DNA of 64,000 nt from Pseudomonas segetis (lineage in GTDB: Bacteria; Pseudomonadota; Gammaproteobacteria; Pseudomonadales; Pseudomonadaceae): NCBI RefSeq assembly GCF_900188155.1, contig NZ_FZOG01000006.1, positions 186,001 to 250,000 of the forward strand, given 5' to 3'. The translations under genes were made by a program, and so were the position numbers. The notes beneath the pieces are model-generated. The model saw only the letters and a program-made list of their open reading frames with translations, searched no databases and had not been told where the DNA came from. Below, piece after piece: positions 17,762 through 26,471 of the stretch. Within the stretch, counting starts at the first letter, position 1; every line of letters starts with the position of its first letter.

Positions 17762-18673
17762 CTACTTGGCTTGCTTCTCGAACACATAGAACAGGTTTGG
17801 CTCACTGATCAGGTAGAGCACGCCGTTATCATCCATGGCGACACCTTCAGCCTGTGGCACCGACGCCTTCAAGCCATGCTGGCGACGCAGCAGGGATAAG
17901 GTACTGATCGGCTTGCCCTCCACATCAAGCTCGATGACAAGGCTCGACTCATCAGAGAGCGCCAACAAATGGCCCGTTTTCTCGTCAAACTGCAGGCTCG
18001 ACAGGTCGCGAACAAACAAGCCCTTATCGCGCTTGATGTTATCAACCACATGCACTGAATACTTTTGTTCGGCATTGGCTTCGGCAAAACCGGTTATTTC
18101 AAGGATTCGTACGGGGTCACGCTCTTTGGCCACATACAGGCGCTTGCCCACAGAATCATAGGCCAGGCCTTCGAACCCTTTGTTGCCGCCCCCACCCACG
18201 CTGAGTGAGAACTGCTTGGTTTGATCGGCATTGACTTGCCTGGTGCTGTCATCGATCTCTACCCGCAGCAGCCGCTGGAGCCGCTCATCGGTGATCACGA
18301 ATACATTGGGGCGAATGTATTCAACCGCCTCGGGATCACCAAAGCCCACCAGATCAATACGGCGCAAAACCTGGCCATCGAGGGAGAGCTCGATCAGCTG
18401 TGGCTGCGTATTGGTGACGGTAAACAAGGTGCGCCTATCAGGGTCGTAAGTCAGCGCGGAGATATCATCATCAAGGCCTTCAATTTTCTTGGCCTCGAGG
18501 CTGACGCGATAATCCGACAGCCAGATCGCATCCGCTTGACTGCTGCTGGCAGATGTTGCGTTGAACCAGATCCGTTCGAACAAACGATACTGCTGCGCAG
18601 CGACCGCCAGCAATACCACCACCAGTACCAATAAGGCCAGCAACACACGTTTAACCGAGAACAGGGAACCCAT
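17762..18673 (-). CDS. SdiA-regulated-domain beta-propeller protein (YjiK/CarP-like), copy 1
   Basis: A 303-residue envelope protein: a membrane anchor near residues 8-28 followed by a periplasmic beta-propeller with repeated strands (LTYDPDRRTLFTVTN, LAYDSVGKRLYVAKERDP, LQFDEKTGHLLALSDESS) ending SEPNLFYVFEK. Belongs to the SdiA-regulated (YjiK) family, which includes calcium-regulated CarP of P. aeruginosa. The start at 18673 (MGSLFSVKRVLLALL) keeps a proper anchor; the frame remains open to 18736. A paralogue lies two genes upstream with a CarO-like gene between them. A role in calcium or phosphate-ester handling is inferred only. Confidence 0.82.
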   Translation of the reverse strand: MGSLFSVKRVLLALLVLVVVLLAVAAQQYRLFERIWFNATSASSSQADAIWLSDYRVSLEAKKIEGLDDDISALTYDPDRRTLFTVTNTQPQLIELSLDGQVLRRIDLVGFGDPEAVEYIRPNVFVITDERLQRLLRVEIDDSTRQVNADQTKQFSLSVGGGGNKGFEGLAYDSVGKRLYVAKERDPVRILEITGFAEANAEQKYSVHVVDNIKRDKGLFVRDLSSLQFDEKTGHLLALSDESSLVIELDVEGKPISTLSLLRRQHGLKASVPQAEGVAMDDNGVLYLISEPNLFYVFEKQAK

Positions 18674-18802
18674 GTTTGTACTTCTCAGAAATTGCGCATA
18701 AAAAACGCCGCCCAAGCCCAGCTTGCAGCAGCGCATCCAACATTGGGTCTGGCCCCGGATGCACTAGATCAAATGCACCCGGAATGCCAATCACAGCAAG
18801 TG

Positions 18803-19150
18803 TTACTTGACCAGCTCCACGCGGTCGACTTCAACTTCAACACCGCTACGACCCTGATCAACTTCACCGGTCAGCTTGACGGTGGCTTTATCGTCAACGC
18901 TCTGGCTCGGCCAGTCTTCATCATCGATTTCAACTTCGACGGTGCCGGTGGCGTCCTTGAATGTGTAGTGTTCACCGCGCAGACGCTCGACAATCTGACC
19001 TTGCAGCACAACCTGGGTATCGTCAGCAGCCTTGAGCGCTTCAGCGACTGTGGTCACCTGAACGTTGGCGCTAGGACCGTTGTAGCTTTGAGCCATGACC
19101 GCAGTCGAGAACAGTGGGGCAAGCAGCAGTGCGAGAGTAGTGCGTTTCAT
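18803..19150 (-). CDS. Periplasmic OB-fold (BOF, YgiW/YdeI-type) stress protein, CarO-like
   Basis: A 115-residue secreted protein with signal peptide MKRTTLALLLAPLFSTAVMA cut before QSYNGPS, then a single bacterial OB-fold domain: VVLQGQIVERLRGEHYTFKD, TVEVEIDDEDW and ATVKLTGEVDQG. The YgiW/YdeI family takes part in stress and metal-ion tolerance; the P. aeruginosa relative in this neighbourhood, CarO (PA0320), is calcium-regulated. It sits between two CarP-like propeller genes, all on the minus strand, which suggests a joint role at the cell surface. No metal-binding motif is obvious. Confidence 0.85.
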   Translation of the reverse strand: MKRTTLALLLAPLFSTAVMAQSYNGPSANVQVTTVAEALKAADDTQVVLQGQIVERLRGEHYTFKDATGTVEVEIDDEDWPSQSVDDKATVKLTGEVDQGRSGVEVEVDRVELVK

Positions 19151-19272
19151 AGTCTGAATCTCTAATCAGTGAATGACAGGGTCAGATTAACCAGCGTAGC
19201 TGAAGCCTTGCTGAATTTTGCCTTAAGCCAAACTTAAAAGAATCCTCAAACAGCGAAGTGATGTTCCAGTGG

Positions 19273-20172
19273 CTACTTAGACAGCACATAGAACAGATTG
19301 GGCTCGCTGACCACATAGATATCGCCATCGGCACCGGTGGTCACGCCCTCGGGCTGCTTGACGCCCCAACCCAGACCATTGAATCCACTGGCAAGACTGA
19401 TAAAGCTGTGCGGCCTGGCGTTGGCATCCAGCTCAACCAATACCCGCGACTCGTCAGAGAGCAGCAGCGCATGCCCGGTCCGGGGATCAAAACTCACGGA
19501 AGAAATATCGCGGACAAAAACATCGTCGATATTAAGCTCAAGCATGCCCTGGGCCGGACCGCTCTTGCCTGGCAGTGGCAAGGTGTAAAAGCCCCGGGGA
19601 TCTCGCTCTTTGGCCAACAGTATCAGTTGGCGACGACTGTCCCAGCCTAGCCCCTCAAAGCCTTTGTTAGCGGCCTTGGCAAAGCCCAGGTCAACCTGGA
19701 TTTGCTGCCTGGCATTGATCTGGGTTGTGCTTGCAGTCAATGGAAAAACCGTGAGCGTGCGCTGACGCTCATCGACGATGGCCATCAAGTCGCCAGAGAG
19801 CGCTTCGACACCTTCGGGGTTTTCAAGCCCTGTCACCGGGATACGCCGCAACACATCGCCAGTCAGCGATAACTCGACCAACTCGCTATGCTTGCCCAAA
19901 ATAGTAAACAGGGTGTTGCTGCTGGGCCGGTACGTCAGCCCGGAAACCTCACCCTCTTCAAGCCCGGCAATCGCCTTGCCGGCCAGGGTCACGCGGTAGC
20001 TGGGCAACCAGATGCTTGACGCTTGCATCTCGGCACTGGTTTGCAGCTCCTTGAGCAGGAACAGCGCGCGTTCATCCCAGCGCTGATAGAGCCCGACACT
20101 GACAAACACCACAAGCATTAAAACCAGCAGACTGCGAAATACAGTGCTGAACACCTTCGAGCTTTTGGGCAC
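19273..20172 (-). CDS. SdiA-regulated-domain beta-propeller protein (YjiK/CarP-like), copy 2
   Basis: Paralogue of the gene two positions downstream: 299 residues, an N-terminal membrane anchor (residues about 11-27), the same domain order, and the same ending SEPNLFYVLSK. Shared blocks include LTYRPSSNTLFTI, GLGWDSRRQLILLAKERDPRG and FDPRTGHALLLSDESR. Starts with GTG at 20172; GAGTAATAGC is a weak ribosome site. It heads the trio propeller-OB-fold-propeller. Sequence divergence from copy 1 is large enough for an old duplication rather than a recent one. Confidence 0.82.
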   Translation of the reverse strand: MPKSSKVFSTVFRSLLVLMLVVFVSVGLYQRWDERALFLLKELQTSAEMQASSIWLPSYRVTLAGKAIAGLEEGEVSGLTYRPSSNTLFTILGKHSELVELSLTGDVLRRIPVTGLENPEGVEALSGDLMAIVDERQRTLTVFPLTASTTQINARQQIQVDLGFAKAANKGFEGLGWDSRRQLILLAKERDPRGFYTLPLPGKSGPAQGMLELNIDDVFVRDISSVSFDPRTGHALLLSDESRVLVELDANARPHSFISLASGFNGLGWGVKQPEGVTTGADGDIYVVSEPNLFYVLSK

Positions 20173-20281
20173 CGCTATTACTCAATAAAAACGATACCGC
20201 TCAAGCTAGGCGTATCCTCAGGTTCAAATACCGCTCAACGCGCATCCCTGCACATACTAAGAAAGGGGCCGGATCATTTGA

Positions 20282-20947
20282 TTAGAGGACTTGGCTGGTG
20301 AAACTGCTCAACCCAACCAGTTCAATCTGCAATTGATCACCCTTGTTCAGAGGGCCTACTCCGACTGGAGTTCCAGTGAGAATGACATCGCCAGGTTGCA
20401 AATTGAAGTGAGCGGCCATGTTCTGGATCATTGGCACGATCGGGTTGAGCATGACGCTGCTGTTACCGTCCTGGCGGACTTCACCATTGATGCACAGACG
20501 AATGCCAATGTCGGCCAAGTCAGTGATGGCATCACCACTGACAAAAGGCGCAAGCACGCAGGCGCCATCAAATGACTTGGCGATTTCCCACGGGTAGCCC
20601 TTTTCCTTGAGCTTGGCCTGGACATCACGCAGGGTCAGGTCCAGGGCAGGCGCGAAACCTGAAATCGCATCCCGTACTTCTTCGCTGCTCGGTGAGCGCG
20701 ACAGTGGCTTGCCAATCAGCACCGCGATCTCGGCTTCGTAGTGCACCGAGCCACGGTCGTCAGGAATGCTGAACCCAGTATTGAGTGGCACTACACAACT
20801 GCCTGGCTTGATAAACAACAGCGGCTCGGTCGGAACAGGGTTGTTCAACTCTTTGGCATGCTCGGCGTAGTTGCGACCAATGCACACCACTTTACCCATT
20901 GGGAAATGGATGAGGGTGCCGTCGATATACTGATGCTGGTAGCTCAT
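20282..20947 (-). CDS. Fumarylacetoacetate-hydrolase-family protein (YcgM-like)
   Basis: A 221-residue FAH-family enzyme. Landmarks are GKVVCIGRNYAEHAKEL, LFIKPGSCV, the metal ligands in SVHYEAEIAVLIGK, and DVILTGTPVGVGPL near the C-terminus. Relatives act as acylpyruvases or oxaloacetate tautomerases/decarboxylases and need Mg or Mn. The ATG at 20947 follows GAGG. It is 97 bases downstream of the D2HGDH gene on the same strand, so a link to keto-acid housekeeping is plausible. The exact substrate is unresolved. Confidence 0.88.
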   Translation of the reverse strand: MSYQHQYIDGTLIHFPMGKVVCIGRNYAEHAKELNNPVPTEPLLFIKPGSCVVPLNTGFSIPDDRGSVHYEAEIAVLIGKPLSRSPSSEEVRDAISGFAPALDLTLRDVQAKLKEKGYPWEIAKSFDGACVLAPFVSGDAITDLADIGIRLCINGEVRQDGNSSVMLNPIVPMIQNMAAHFNLQPGDVILTGTPVGVGPLNKGDQLQIELVGLSSFTSQVL

Positions 20948-21044
20948 GAATAGTCCTCAAAAGGCAATGCATGCAAAACAATGTGGGCTCGACAACAGGC
21001 CGGACATCAGTGATGTGTTGTTCAGTCCCGGCCTGGCCTGGCAA

Positions 21045-22439
21045 TTACTCAGCGAAAATTTTACCGGGATTCATGATGCCATTGGGATCAAACACCGCCT
21101 TGATGGCCTTCATGTAGGCAATTTCAGCTTCAGAGCGGCTGTATCCCAAGTAGTCACGCTTGGTCATGCCCACGCCATGCTCAGCCGAGATCGAGCCGTT
21201 GTACTTCTGCACGATCTCGAACACCCACTTATTGACAGTGGCACACTTGGCGAAGAATTCATCTTTGCTCAGGTTCTCGGGCTTGAGGATGTTCAGGTGC
21301 AGGTTGCCGTCCCCGATGTGACCGAACCAGACAATCTCGAAATCCGGGTAATGTTCGCCGACGATCTCGTCAATATCATGCAAAAACGCCGGGACTTTAG
21401 AAACGGTCACCGAAATATCGTTTTTGTATGGCGTCCAGTGGGAGATGGTCTCGGAGATATATTCGCGCAGCTTCCACAGGTTCTGCAGTTGCGCCTCGCT
21501 CTGGCTCATCACGCCATCGAGTACCCAGCCTTGCTCAACGCAGTGCTCAAAGGTCTCGAGTGCAGCGTTGGCCACTTCTTCGGTACTGGCTTCAAACTCA
21601 AGCAATGCGTAGAAAGGGCAATCGGTTTCGAAGGCTGGCGGCACATCGCCACGCGCCATGACCTTAGCCAGGGCCTTATCCGAGAAAAACTCGAAGGCGG
21701 TCAGGTCAAGTTTGCTTTGGAAGGCATGCAGCACCGGCATGATCGAATCGAAATCAGCGGCACCCAGCACCATTGCGGTCAGGTTCTGTGGTGCGCGATC
21801 GAGGCGCATTGTCGCTTCGACCACAAAGCCCAGTGTGCCTTCGGCACCGATAAACAGCTGGCGCAAGTCGTAGCCGGTGGCGTTCTTGATCAGGTCTTTG
21901 TTCAACTCAAGCAGCTCGCCAGTGCCGGTCACCACCTTTAGGCCAGCCACCCAGTTGCGGGTCATGCCGTAGCGAATAACCTTGATACCGCCGGCATTGG
22001 TGCCGATATTGCCGCCAATTTGACTGGATCCTGCGGAAGCGAAATCCACCGGATAATACAGGCCCTGTTCTTCAGCAAAGTTCTGCAGTTGCTCTGTGAC
22101 GACACCTGGCTGGCAGACCACGGTGCGATCAAATTCGTTGAACCCAAGAATTTGATTCATGTAGTCAAACGAAACCACCACCTCGCCGTTGGCCGCGACG
22201 GCAGCAGCAGACAACCCGGTGCGGCCGCCGGAGGGTACTAAAGCGACCTTGCTCTGGTTCGCCCAGCGGACGATGGCCTGCACCTGTTCAACGCTCTTGG
22301 GAAAGACAATAGCAAGCGGTGCCGGGGCAAAGTGTTTGGTCCAGTCCTTGCCGTAGGCATCAAGGGAATCGGCATCGGTCAGCACTTTTCCGACTTCGAC
22401 TAAGGACTTCAACTCATCAATCAGGGCAGGATTGGTCAT
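21045..22439 (-). CDS. FAD-linked D-2-hydroxyglutarate dehydrogenase
   Basis: A 464-residue flavoprotein of the vanillyl-alcohol-oxidase/GlcD family. The PCMH-type FAD-binding segment includes GGRTGLSAAAVA, GGNIGTNAGGIKVIRYG and FIGAEGTLGFVVEA. The C-terminal catalytic domain carries WFGHIGDGNLHLNI and SAEHGVGMTKRDYL. In Pseudomonas this gene next to serA encodes a dehydrogenase that returns D-2-hydroxyglutarate, made by SerA as a side reaction, to 2-oxoglutarate. The divergent serA neighbour here supports that role. D-lactate dehydrogenase activity is the alternative. Confidence 0.9.
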   Translation of the reverse strand: MTNPALIDELKSLVEVGKVLTDADSLDAYGKDWTKHFAPAPLAIVFPKSVEQVQAIVRWANQSKVALVPSGGRTGLSAAAVAANGEVVVSFDYMNQILGFNEFDRTVVCQPGVVTEQLQNFAEEQGLYYPVDFASAGSSQIGGNIGTNAGGIKVIRYGMTRNWVAGLKVVTGTGELLELNKDLIKNATGYDLRQLFIGAEGTLGFVVEATMRLDRAPQNLTAMVLGAADFDSIMPVLHAFQSKLDLTAFEFFSDKALAKVMARGDVPPAFETDCPFYALLEFEASTEEVANAALETFEHCVEQGWVLDGVMSQSEAQLQNLWKLREYISETISHWTPYKNDISVTVSKVPAFLHDIDEIVGEHYPDFEIVWFGHIGDGNLHLNILKPENLSKDEFFAKCATVNKWVFEIVQKYNGSISAEHGVGMTKRDYLGYSRSEAEIAYMKAIKAVFDPNGIMNPGKIFAE

Positions 22440-22515
22440 CTACAGAACTCTCAAACGATTCATGGTCACCCTGAGCACGCTTCATCTGCCAGGATAGGGT
22501 GTTTCGCGGGGCACC

Positions 22516-22527
22516 TATGCTAGCATA
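22516..22527. promoter_or_regulatory. Palindromic -10-like element between D2HGDH and serA
   Basis: TATGCTAGCATA is a perfect 12-base palindrome in the 188-base divergent gap. Read either way it gives TATGCT, a common Pseudomonas -10 hexamer, so it may serve both directions or be an operator. No convincing -35 box on either side. Confidence 0.4.
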
Positions 22528-22627
22528 CGCACCCCGTTAATCAGTGCCCAGCACTAACCCACGGGCTTATCAGCAGTTGGTGCTGAGAATTTTCCTGACA
22601 CTCTATTGTGGGACAACAGGTACTCCG

Positions 22628-23857
22628 ATGAGCAAGACCTCTCTCGACAAGAGCAAGATCAAGTTCCTTCTTCTCGAAGGCGTCCACCAAAATGCCGTGG
22701 ATACCCTGAAGGCTGCCGGCTACAGCAATATCGAGTACCTCACCGGCTCGTTGCCTGAAGCCGAATTGAAGGAAAAGATCGCCGAGGCCCATTTTATCGG
22801 CATCCGCTCTCGTACCCAGCTGACGGCTGAGGTATTTGATTGCGCAAACAAACTGGTTGCCGTCGGCTGTTTCTGCATTGGCACCAACCAGGTGGATCTC
22901 GATGCGGCCCGCGAGCGCGGTATCGCCGTATTCAACGCCCCCTTCTCGAACACCCGCTCGGTTGCCGAACTGGTATTGGCGCAAGCGATTCTGTTGCTGC
23001 GCGGTATCCCGGAGAAGAACGCCTCTTGCCACCGTGGCGGCTGGATCAAAAGCGCGGCCAACTCATTTGAGATCCGCGGCAAGAAACTGGGCATTGTTGG
23101 TTACGGCTCGATTGGTACGCAGCTGTCGGTGCTTGCAGAAGCACTGGGCATGCAAGTGTTCTTCTATGATGTAGTGACCAAGCTGCCGCTGGGCAACGCC
23201 ACGCAAGTCGCCAAGCTGCATGATCTGCTCGGCATGTGCGATATCATTTCGCTGCACGTTCCTGAGCTGCCATCGACTCAGTGGATGATCGGTGAAGCGG
23301 AAATCCGCGCAATCAAGCAAGGCGGCATCCTGATCAACGCTGCACGCGGCACTGTGGTGGAACTTGACCACCTGGCAACTGCGATCAAAGAAGAACGCCT
23401 GATTGGCGCGGCCATCGACGTGTTCCCGGTCGAGCCTCGCTCGAACACTGAAGAGTTTGAAAGCCCGCTGCGTGGCCTTGACCGCGTAATCCTGACGCCG
23501 CACATCGGTGGTTCGACCGCCGAAGCCCAAGCCAACATTGGTCTGGAAGTGGCTGAAAAGCTGGTCAAGTACAGCGACAACGGGACCTCGGTATCGTCGG
23601 TCAACTTCCCGGAAGTGGCCTTGCCGTCACATCCTGGCAAGCACCGCTTGCTGCACATCCACGAAAACATTCCAGGTGTGATGAGCGAGATCAACCGCGT
23701 ATTCGCCGAAAACGCCATCAACATCTCCGGTCAGTTCCTGCAGACCAATGAGAAGGTTGGCTACGTGGTAATCGACGTCGATGCTGAGTACTCCGATCTG
23801 GCATTGGAGAAACTGCAGCAGGTAAACGGCACTATCCGCAGCCGCGTTCTGTTCTAA
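22628..23857 (+). CDS. serA: D-3-phosphoglycerate dehydrogenase
   Basis: First enzyme of serine synthesis, oxidising 3-phosphoglycerate with NAD. 409 residues, the E. coli-type short form. The NAD-binding loop is GIVGYGSIGTQLSVLAEALG, catalytic residues lie in NAARGTVVELD, in the segment FESPLRGL and in ILTPHIGGST, and a C-terminal ACT domain (about 335-409, IPGVMSEINRVFAENAIN) senses serine. The start at 22628 (MSKTSLDKSKIKFLLLEG) matches family members; the frame is open to 22544. Divergent from D2HGDH, which recycles its 2-hydroxyglutarate by-product. Ends at a perfect terminator. Confidence 0.97.
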   Translation: MSKTSLDKSKIKFLLLEGVHQNAVDTLKAAGYSNIEYLTGSLPEAELKEKIAEAHFIGIRSRTQLTAEVFDCANKLVAVGCFCIGTNQVDLDAARERGIAVFNAPFSNTRSVAELVLAQAILLLRGIPEKNASCHRGGWIKSAANSFEIRGKKLGIVGYGSIGTQLSVLAEALGMQVFFYDVVTKLPLGNATQVAKLHDLLGMCDIISLHVPELPSTQWMIGEAEIRAIKQGGILINAARGTVVELDHLATAIKEERLIGAAIDVFPVEPRSNTEEFESPLRGLDRVILTPHIGGSTAEAQANIGLEVAEKLVKYSDNGTSVSSVNFPEVALPSHPGKHRLLHIHENIPGVMSEINRVFAENAINISGQFLQTNEKVGYVVIDVDAEYSDLALEKLQQVNGTIRSRVLF

Positions 23858-23870
23858 AACAGAACAGCTG

Positions 23871-23908
23871 CACTAAAAAGGGAGGCTTTTGGCCTCCCTT
23901 TTTAGTGG
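23871..23908. terminator. Bidirectional rho-independent terminator after serA
   Basis: AAAAAGGGAGGC pairs with GCCTCCCTTTTT around a short T/G loop; the flanking CACT and AGTG extend the stem. It serves serA and the convergent DUF4399 gene. Confidence 0.9.
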
Positions 23909-23941
23909 CTGGCATTTGGGTTTGCTTGAAACCCAACCCGG

Positions 23942-24379
23942 CTATTTAACCGTTACAGTGATTTTTTTCGACAGCACCGGCGGGTCAAATGGCACGTGGT
24001 TCTTGTCGCCCAGAAGCAATTGCAACGTATGCTTGCCCGGGGCGAGGGTCAGCTCGGTTTCGGTCTGGCCCTTACCGAAATGGACCACGTTTTCGGTAGC
24101 CGGTAGCGGGCCGTTCATAGCAGGCAACTGGTCGAGATCGATCAACAAGTGGTGATGACCGGTATCCGGAGCATCCACGCCCGCCGGGGCAATGCCCATC
24201 CCCTTGAGGCCAAAACGTACGGTAAAGGTTTTATCGACAGTGGCTCCGTCCTTAGGCTCGATGATATACACCGAGGCATTTTCCGGAGCAGCTGTCCGGG
24301 GCACTTCAGCGAGGGCGGCGAAACTGGCTCCGAGCATGCAAAAGCTCAGGGCGAAGGCAGGCACTAACTTATTCATCAT
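23942..24379 (-). CDS. Periplasmic DUF4399 protein
   Basis: A 145-residue secreted protein. The signal peptide MMNKLVPAFALSFCMLGASF ends near ALA, followed by a beta-rich DUF4399 domain with VYIIEPKDGATVDKTFTVRF, GHHHLLIDLDQLP and LTLAPGKHTLQLLLGDKNH. The histidine cluster GHHH could bind metal, but this is inference. Either of two adjacent ATGs (24379 or 24376) may be used; AAGGTG precedes both. The function is unknown. Monocistronic, convergent with serA. Confidence 0.85.
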   Translation of the reverse strand: MMNKLVPAFALSFCMLGASFAALAEVPRTAAPENASVYIIEPKDGATVDKTFTVRFGLKGMGIAPAGVDAPDTGHHHLLIDLDQLPAMNGPLPATENVVHFGKGQTETELTLAPGKHTLQLLLGDKNHVPFDPPVLSKKITVTVK

Positions 24380-24449
24380 GAACACCTTGTGGATTGATTC
24401 ATGGGATTGACGCTGCAATAAACAGGTTTGTTCCCTGCAATCAGCAGCT

Positions 24450-24941
24450 CTAGTCTAGTTCAAGCCGAGCAAGCGCCCGGGTCGCCGCGTCCAGTTGCTC
24501 TTCGTTAAACACTGCAACGCCCGCGCGCCGCAGCAGAGCGGCAGTTACGCCTTCGCCAGCAACCTTGTTGCCACTGAAGCTGCCATCATAATTCTCAATA
24601 TTTCCGCACGAGGGGCTGCGTGCCTTGAGTAAGGCGATTGCAATGTCGTGTTTCTTGACCAACGCCAGCGCCTGCTCGGCGCCCGATACGAATTGAGCGG
24701 TGAAATCCTCACCTTCAATACTGACCACGGGCAACAGGCCATCCAACACCTGGGCGCCCTGGCCACCTGGAATTTCAGCGGCAGGGCGCGGTGTTGGCAG
24801 ACCACCGGCGACTTCCGGACACAGGGCAATAACCCGGCCTTCCGCTTGCCAGCGCGCCAGCACGTCATAAGGCCCGTGCGCACCGCCGTCATAGCGCACG
24901 CGATGGCCCAACAGGCAACGGCTGACCAGGATCATTTGCAT
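24450..24941 (-). CDS. DUF523 protein
   Basis: A 163-residue DUF523 protein. Conserved features are the N-terminal SRCLLGHRVRYDGG (cysteine near residue 9), CPEVAGGLPTPRPAAEI, and LKARSPSCGNIENYDGSF. The two conserved cysteines suggest metal or sulfur chemistry, but no member has a firm function. The ATG at 24941 is preceded by GGAGATAG; the codon at 24953 is a GTG inside the ribosome site. It lies 21 bases after the 2OG oxygenase gene and is probably co-transcribed with it. Confidence 0.86.
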   Translation of the reverse strand: MQMILVSRCLLGHRVRYDGGAHGPYDVLARWQAEGRVIALCPEVAGGLPTPRPAAEIPGGQGAQVLDGLLPVVSIEGEDFTAQFVSGAEQALALVKKHDIAIALLKARSPSCGNIENYDGSFSGNKVAGEGVTAALLRRAGVAVFNEEQLDAATRALARLELD

Positions 24942-24962
24942 CGCTATCTCCACTCACCAGCC

Positions 24963-25586
24963 CTAAAGGACCGAGTCACCCCGCCGGCGAAACCAACCCG
25001 TTAACGACAAACGCTCACGCTGGGCGGGCAACACCTCATGGGGCATATCGGCGGACAGAAAGACTGCCAGTACCCCGGCTTGCGGCGCTATATCACGCAC
25101 CCCGCCGCCTGGCAGGTGCAAGCGCAACTCGCCGCCCTGCCCGGTTTCCCACTCTTGATTAAGATACAGCACTACTGACACAGCGCGTCGGTCATCGTCA
25201 CGAAAGCGATCCAGATGCTTCTTATAGAATGCACCCGGCGGATACAGGGCAAAATGGCTTTCGTAGTCTTCAAGCCCCAGATATAAACCTTGATTGATGG
25301 CTTGGCGCAATGACTCAAGTTTGGCCAAGTACTGGTCACAGGCTTGCGACTGGCCCGGTTCCAACCACTGGATACGATCACCGCGAATGCCTTCCTGTAC
25401 CGCCAGGCCTTGGCCACGGCCTATACTCGCAGGCACTAATGCGCCCTGCGCTGCACGTTTACGGCACTCTTGGGCCAGTTCGAGGGTCAGAGTCTGTGAG
25501 ATAAATGCAGGCTGCAGTGACCAGCCCTGCTCTGCCAGGTCGTCGACGATGCTCGAAAGCTGCTCTAGGGAAGGATTTTCAGACAT
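24963..25586 (-). CDS. 2-oxoglutarate-Fe(II) oxygenase (prolyl-4-hydroxylase type)
   Basis: A 207-residue dioxygenase. The iron ligands are seen as HLDRF (H-x-D) near residue 124 and the distal histidine in ADMPHEVLPAQRERLSLTGWF, where the following arginine binds 2-oxoglutarate. The double-stranded beta-helix core fits P4Hc-domain proteins, some of which hydroxylate EF-Tu in Pseudomonas. The substrate is not determinable here. First gene of a pair with DUF523. No strong Shine-Dalgarno site before the ATG. Confidence 0.85.
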   Translation of the reverse strand: MSENPSLEQLSSIVDDLAEQGWSLQPAFISQTLTLELAQECRKRAAQGALVPASIGRGQGLAVQEGIRGDRIQWLEPGQSQACDQYLAKLESLRQAINQGLYLGLEDYESHFALYPPGAFYKKHLDRFRDDDRRAVSVVLYLNQEWETGQGGELRLHLPGGGVRDIAPQAGVLAVFLSADMPHEVLPAQRERLSLTGWFRRRGDSVL

Positions 25587-25671
25587 GCCGATATTCTATC
25601 AGCGCTGCTTCTGCTTCTCGACAAGCATCGACTGGCCAATGAAAATAGCCGCACGCCAGACAGGAGTCCTT

Positions 25672-26439
25672 ATGCGCGCCCTATGTGTTGCACTGTTTAT
25701 GTTTATCAGCCTGCCGAGCCTGGCAGCGTCTTCAGTCGAATTGTACAAGGTCGCCGGTTGGCCCGAGCAGCGCGCCAACTTCAACGATGCCCTGAGCGCT
25801 GCCCAGGCGCGCTATCGCAGCACACTGCCGCCCGCGGTTTATAAGGCATTGGTCGACAACAGCAATAAACGCTTTGCGCCACAAGCCATGGACCAGCGCG
25901 CGCAACAAGCCCTGCAGGACAATCTGGCGGACCCAGCCCCTGCCGTCAGCTTCTTCAATTCCGCATTGGGCAAGAAAATAGTGGCTGCAGAAACCCTGGC
26001 CACCCGCAAGGATCAACTTGCCCGCTACGCCAATGGCCTGCCGCAAGTTGATGCCTCAGACAGCCGGCGCCTGCTGATTGGCCATCTGGCGCAAGCCTTG
26101 CCCGCCAAGGAAGCCGGCGCCGAAGTCAGCCTGGCGCTGGCCGGTGTGGCAGCAGACAGCCTCAGCCAGATGATTCCAGGCTTGCTCGGTGGCGGCACTG
26201 CACAGGCGCTGCTCAGCTCGCAACGGCAAAACCTGATGAACCAAATCGGCGCGGAGCTGGATAACACCTTGTTGTTTGTCTATCGCGACCTCAGCGATGC
26301 CGAGCTTGAAGAGTTTGTCAGCTTCGCCCAGTCAGATGCAGGTAAAACCTACTACCAGGCAGCACTAGCTGCGATGCGCGCAGGCTTGGCTGTCGGCCAG
26401 AACACAGCGGATCTGGCGCCAGCCCCGCAAGGTATTTAA
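25672..26439 (+). CDS. Secreted DUF2059-like protein
   Basis: A 255-residue exported protein with signal peptide MRALCVALFMFISLPSLAA. It has two helical repeats of DUF2059 type: FFNSALGKKIVAAE (about 82-95) and a second resembling FVSFAQSDAGKTYYQAAL (about 215-232). The start at 25672 sits behind AGGAG; the frame is open far upstream through the divergent oxygenase gene, but that part is not coding. The function is unknown. Alanine- and glutamine-rich, probably all-helical and periplasmic. Confidence 0.78.
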   Translation: MRALCVALFMFISLPSLAASSVELYKVAGWPEQRANFNDALSAAQARYRSTLPPAVYKALVDNSNKRFAPQAMDQRAQQALQDNLADPAPAVSFFNSALGKKIVAAETLATRKDQLARYANGLPQVDASDSRRLLIGHLAQALPAKEAGAEVSLALAGVAADSLSQMIPGLLGGGTAQALLSSQRQNLMNQIGAELDNTLLFVYRDLSDAELEEFVSFAQSDAGKTYYQAALAAMRAGLAVGQNTADLAPAPQGI

Positions 26440-26471
26440 TCCCGGCGCGTCACTGGCGCCTTGCGGTTGGG

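Noticed and set aside
20946..21941. A 331-codon open frame on the plus strand
   Set aside because: Antisense to the D-2-hydroxyglutarate dehydrogenase gene.
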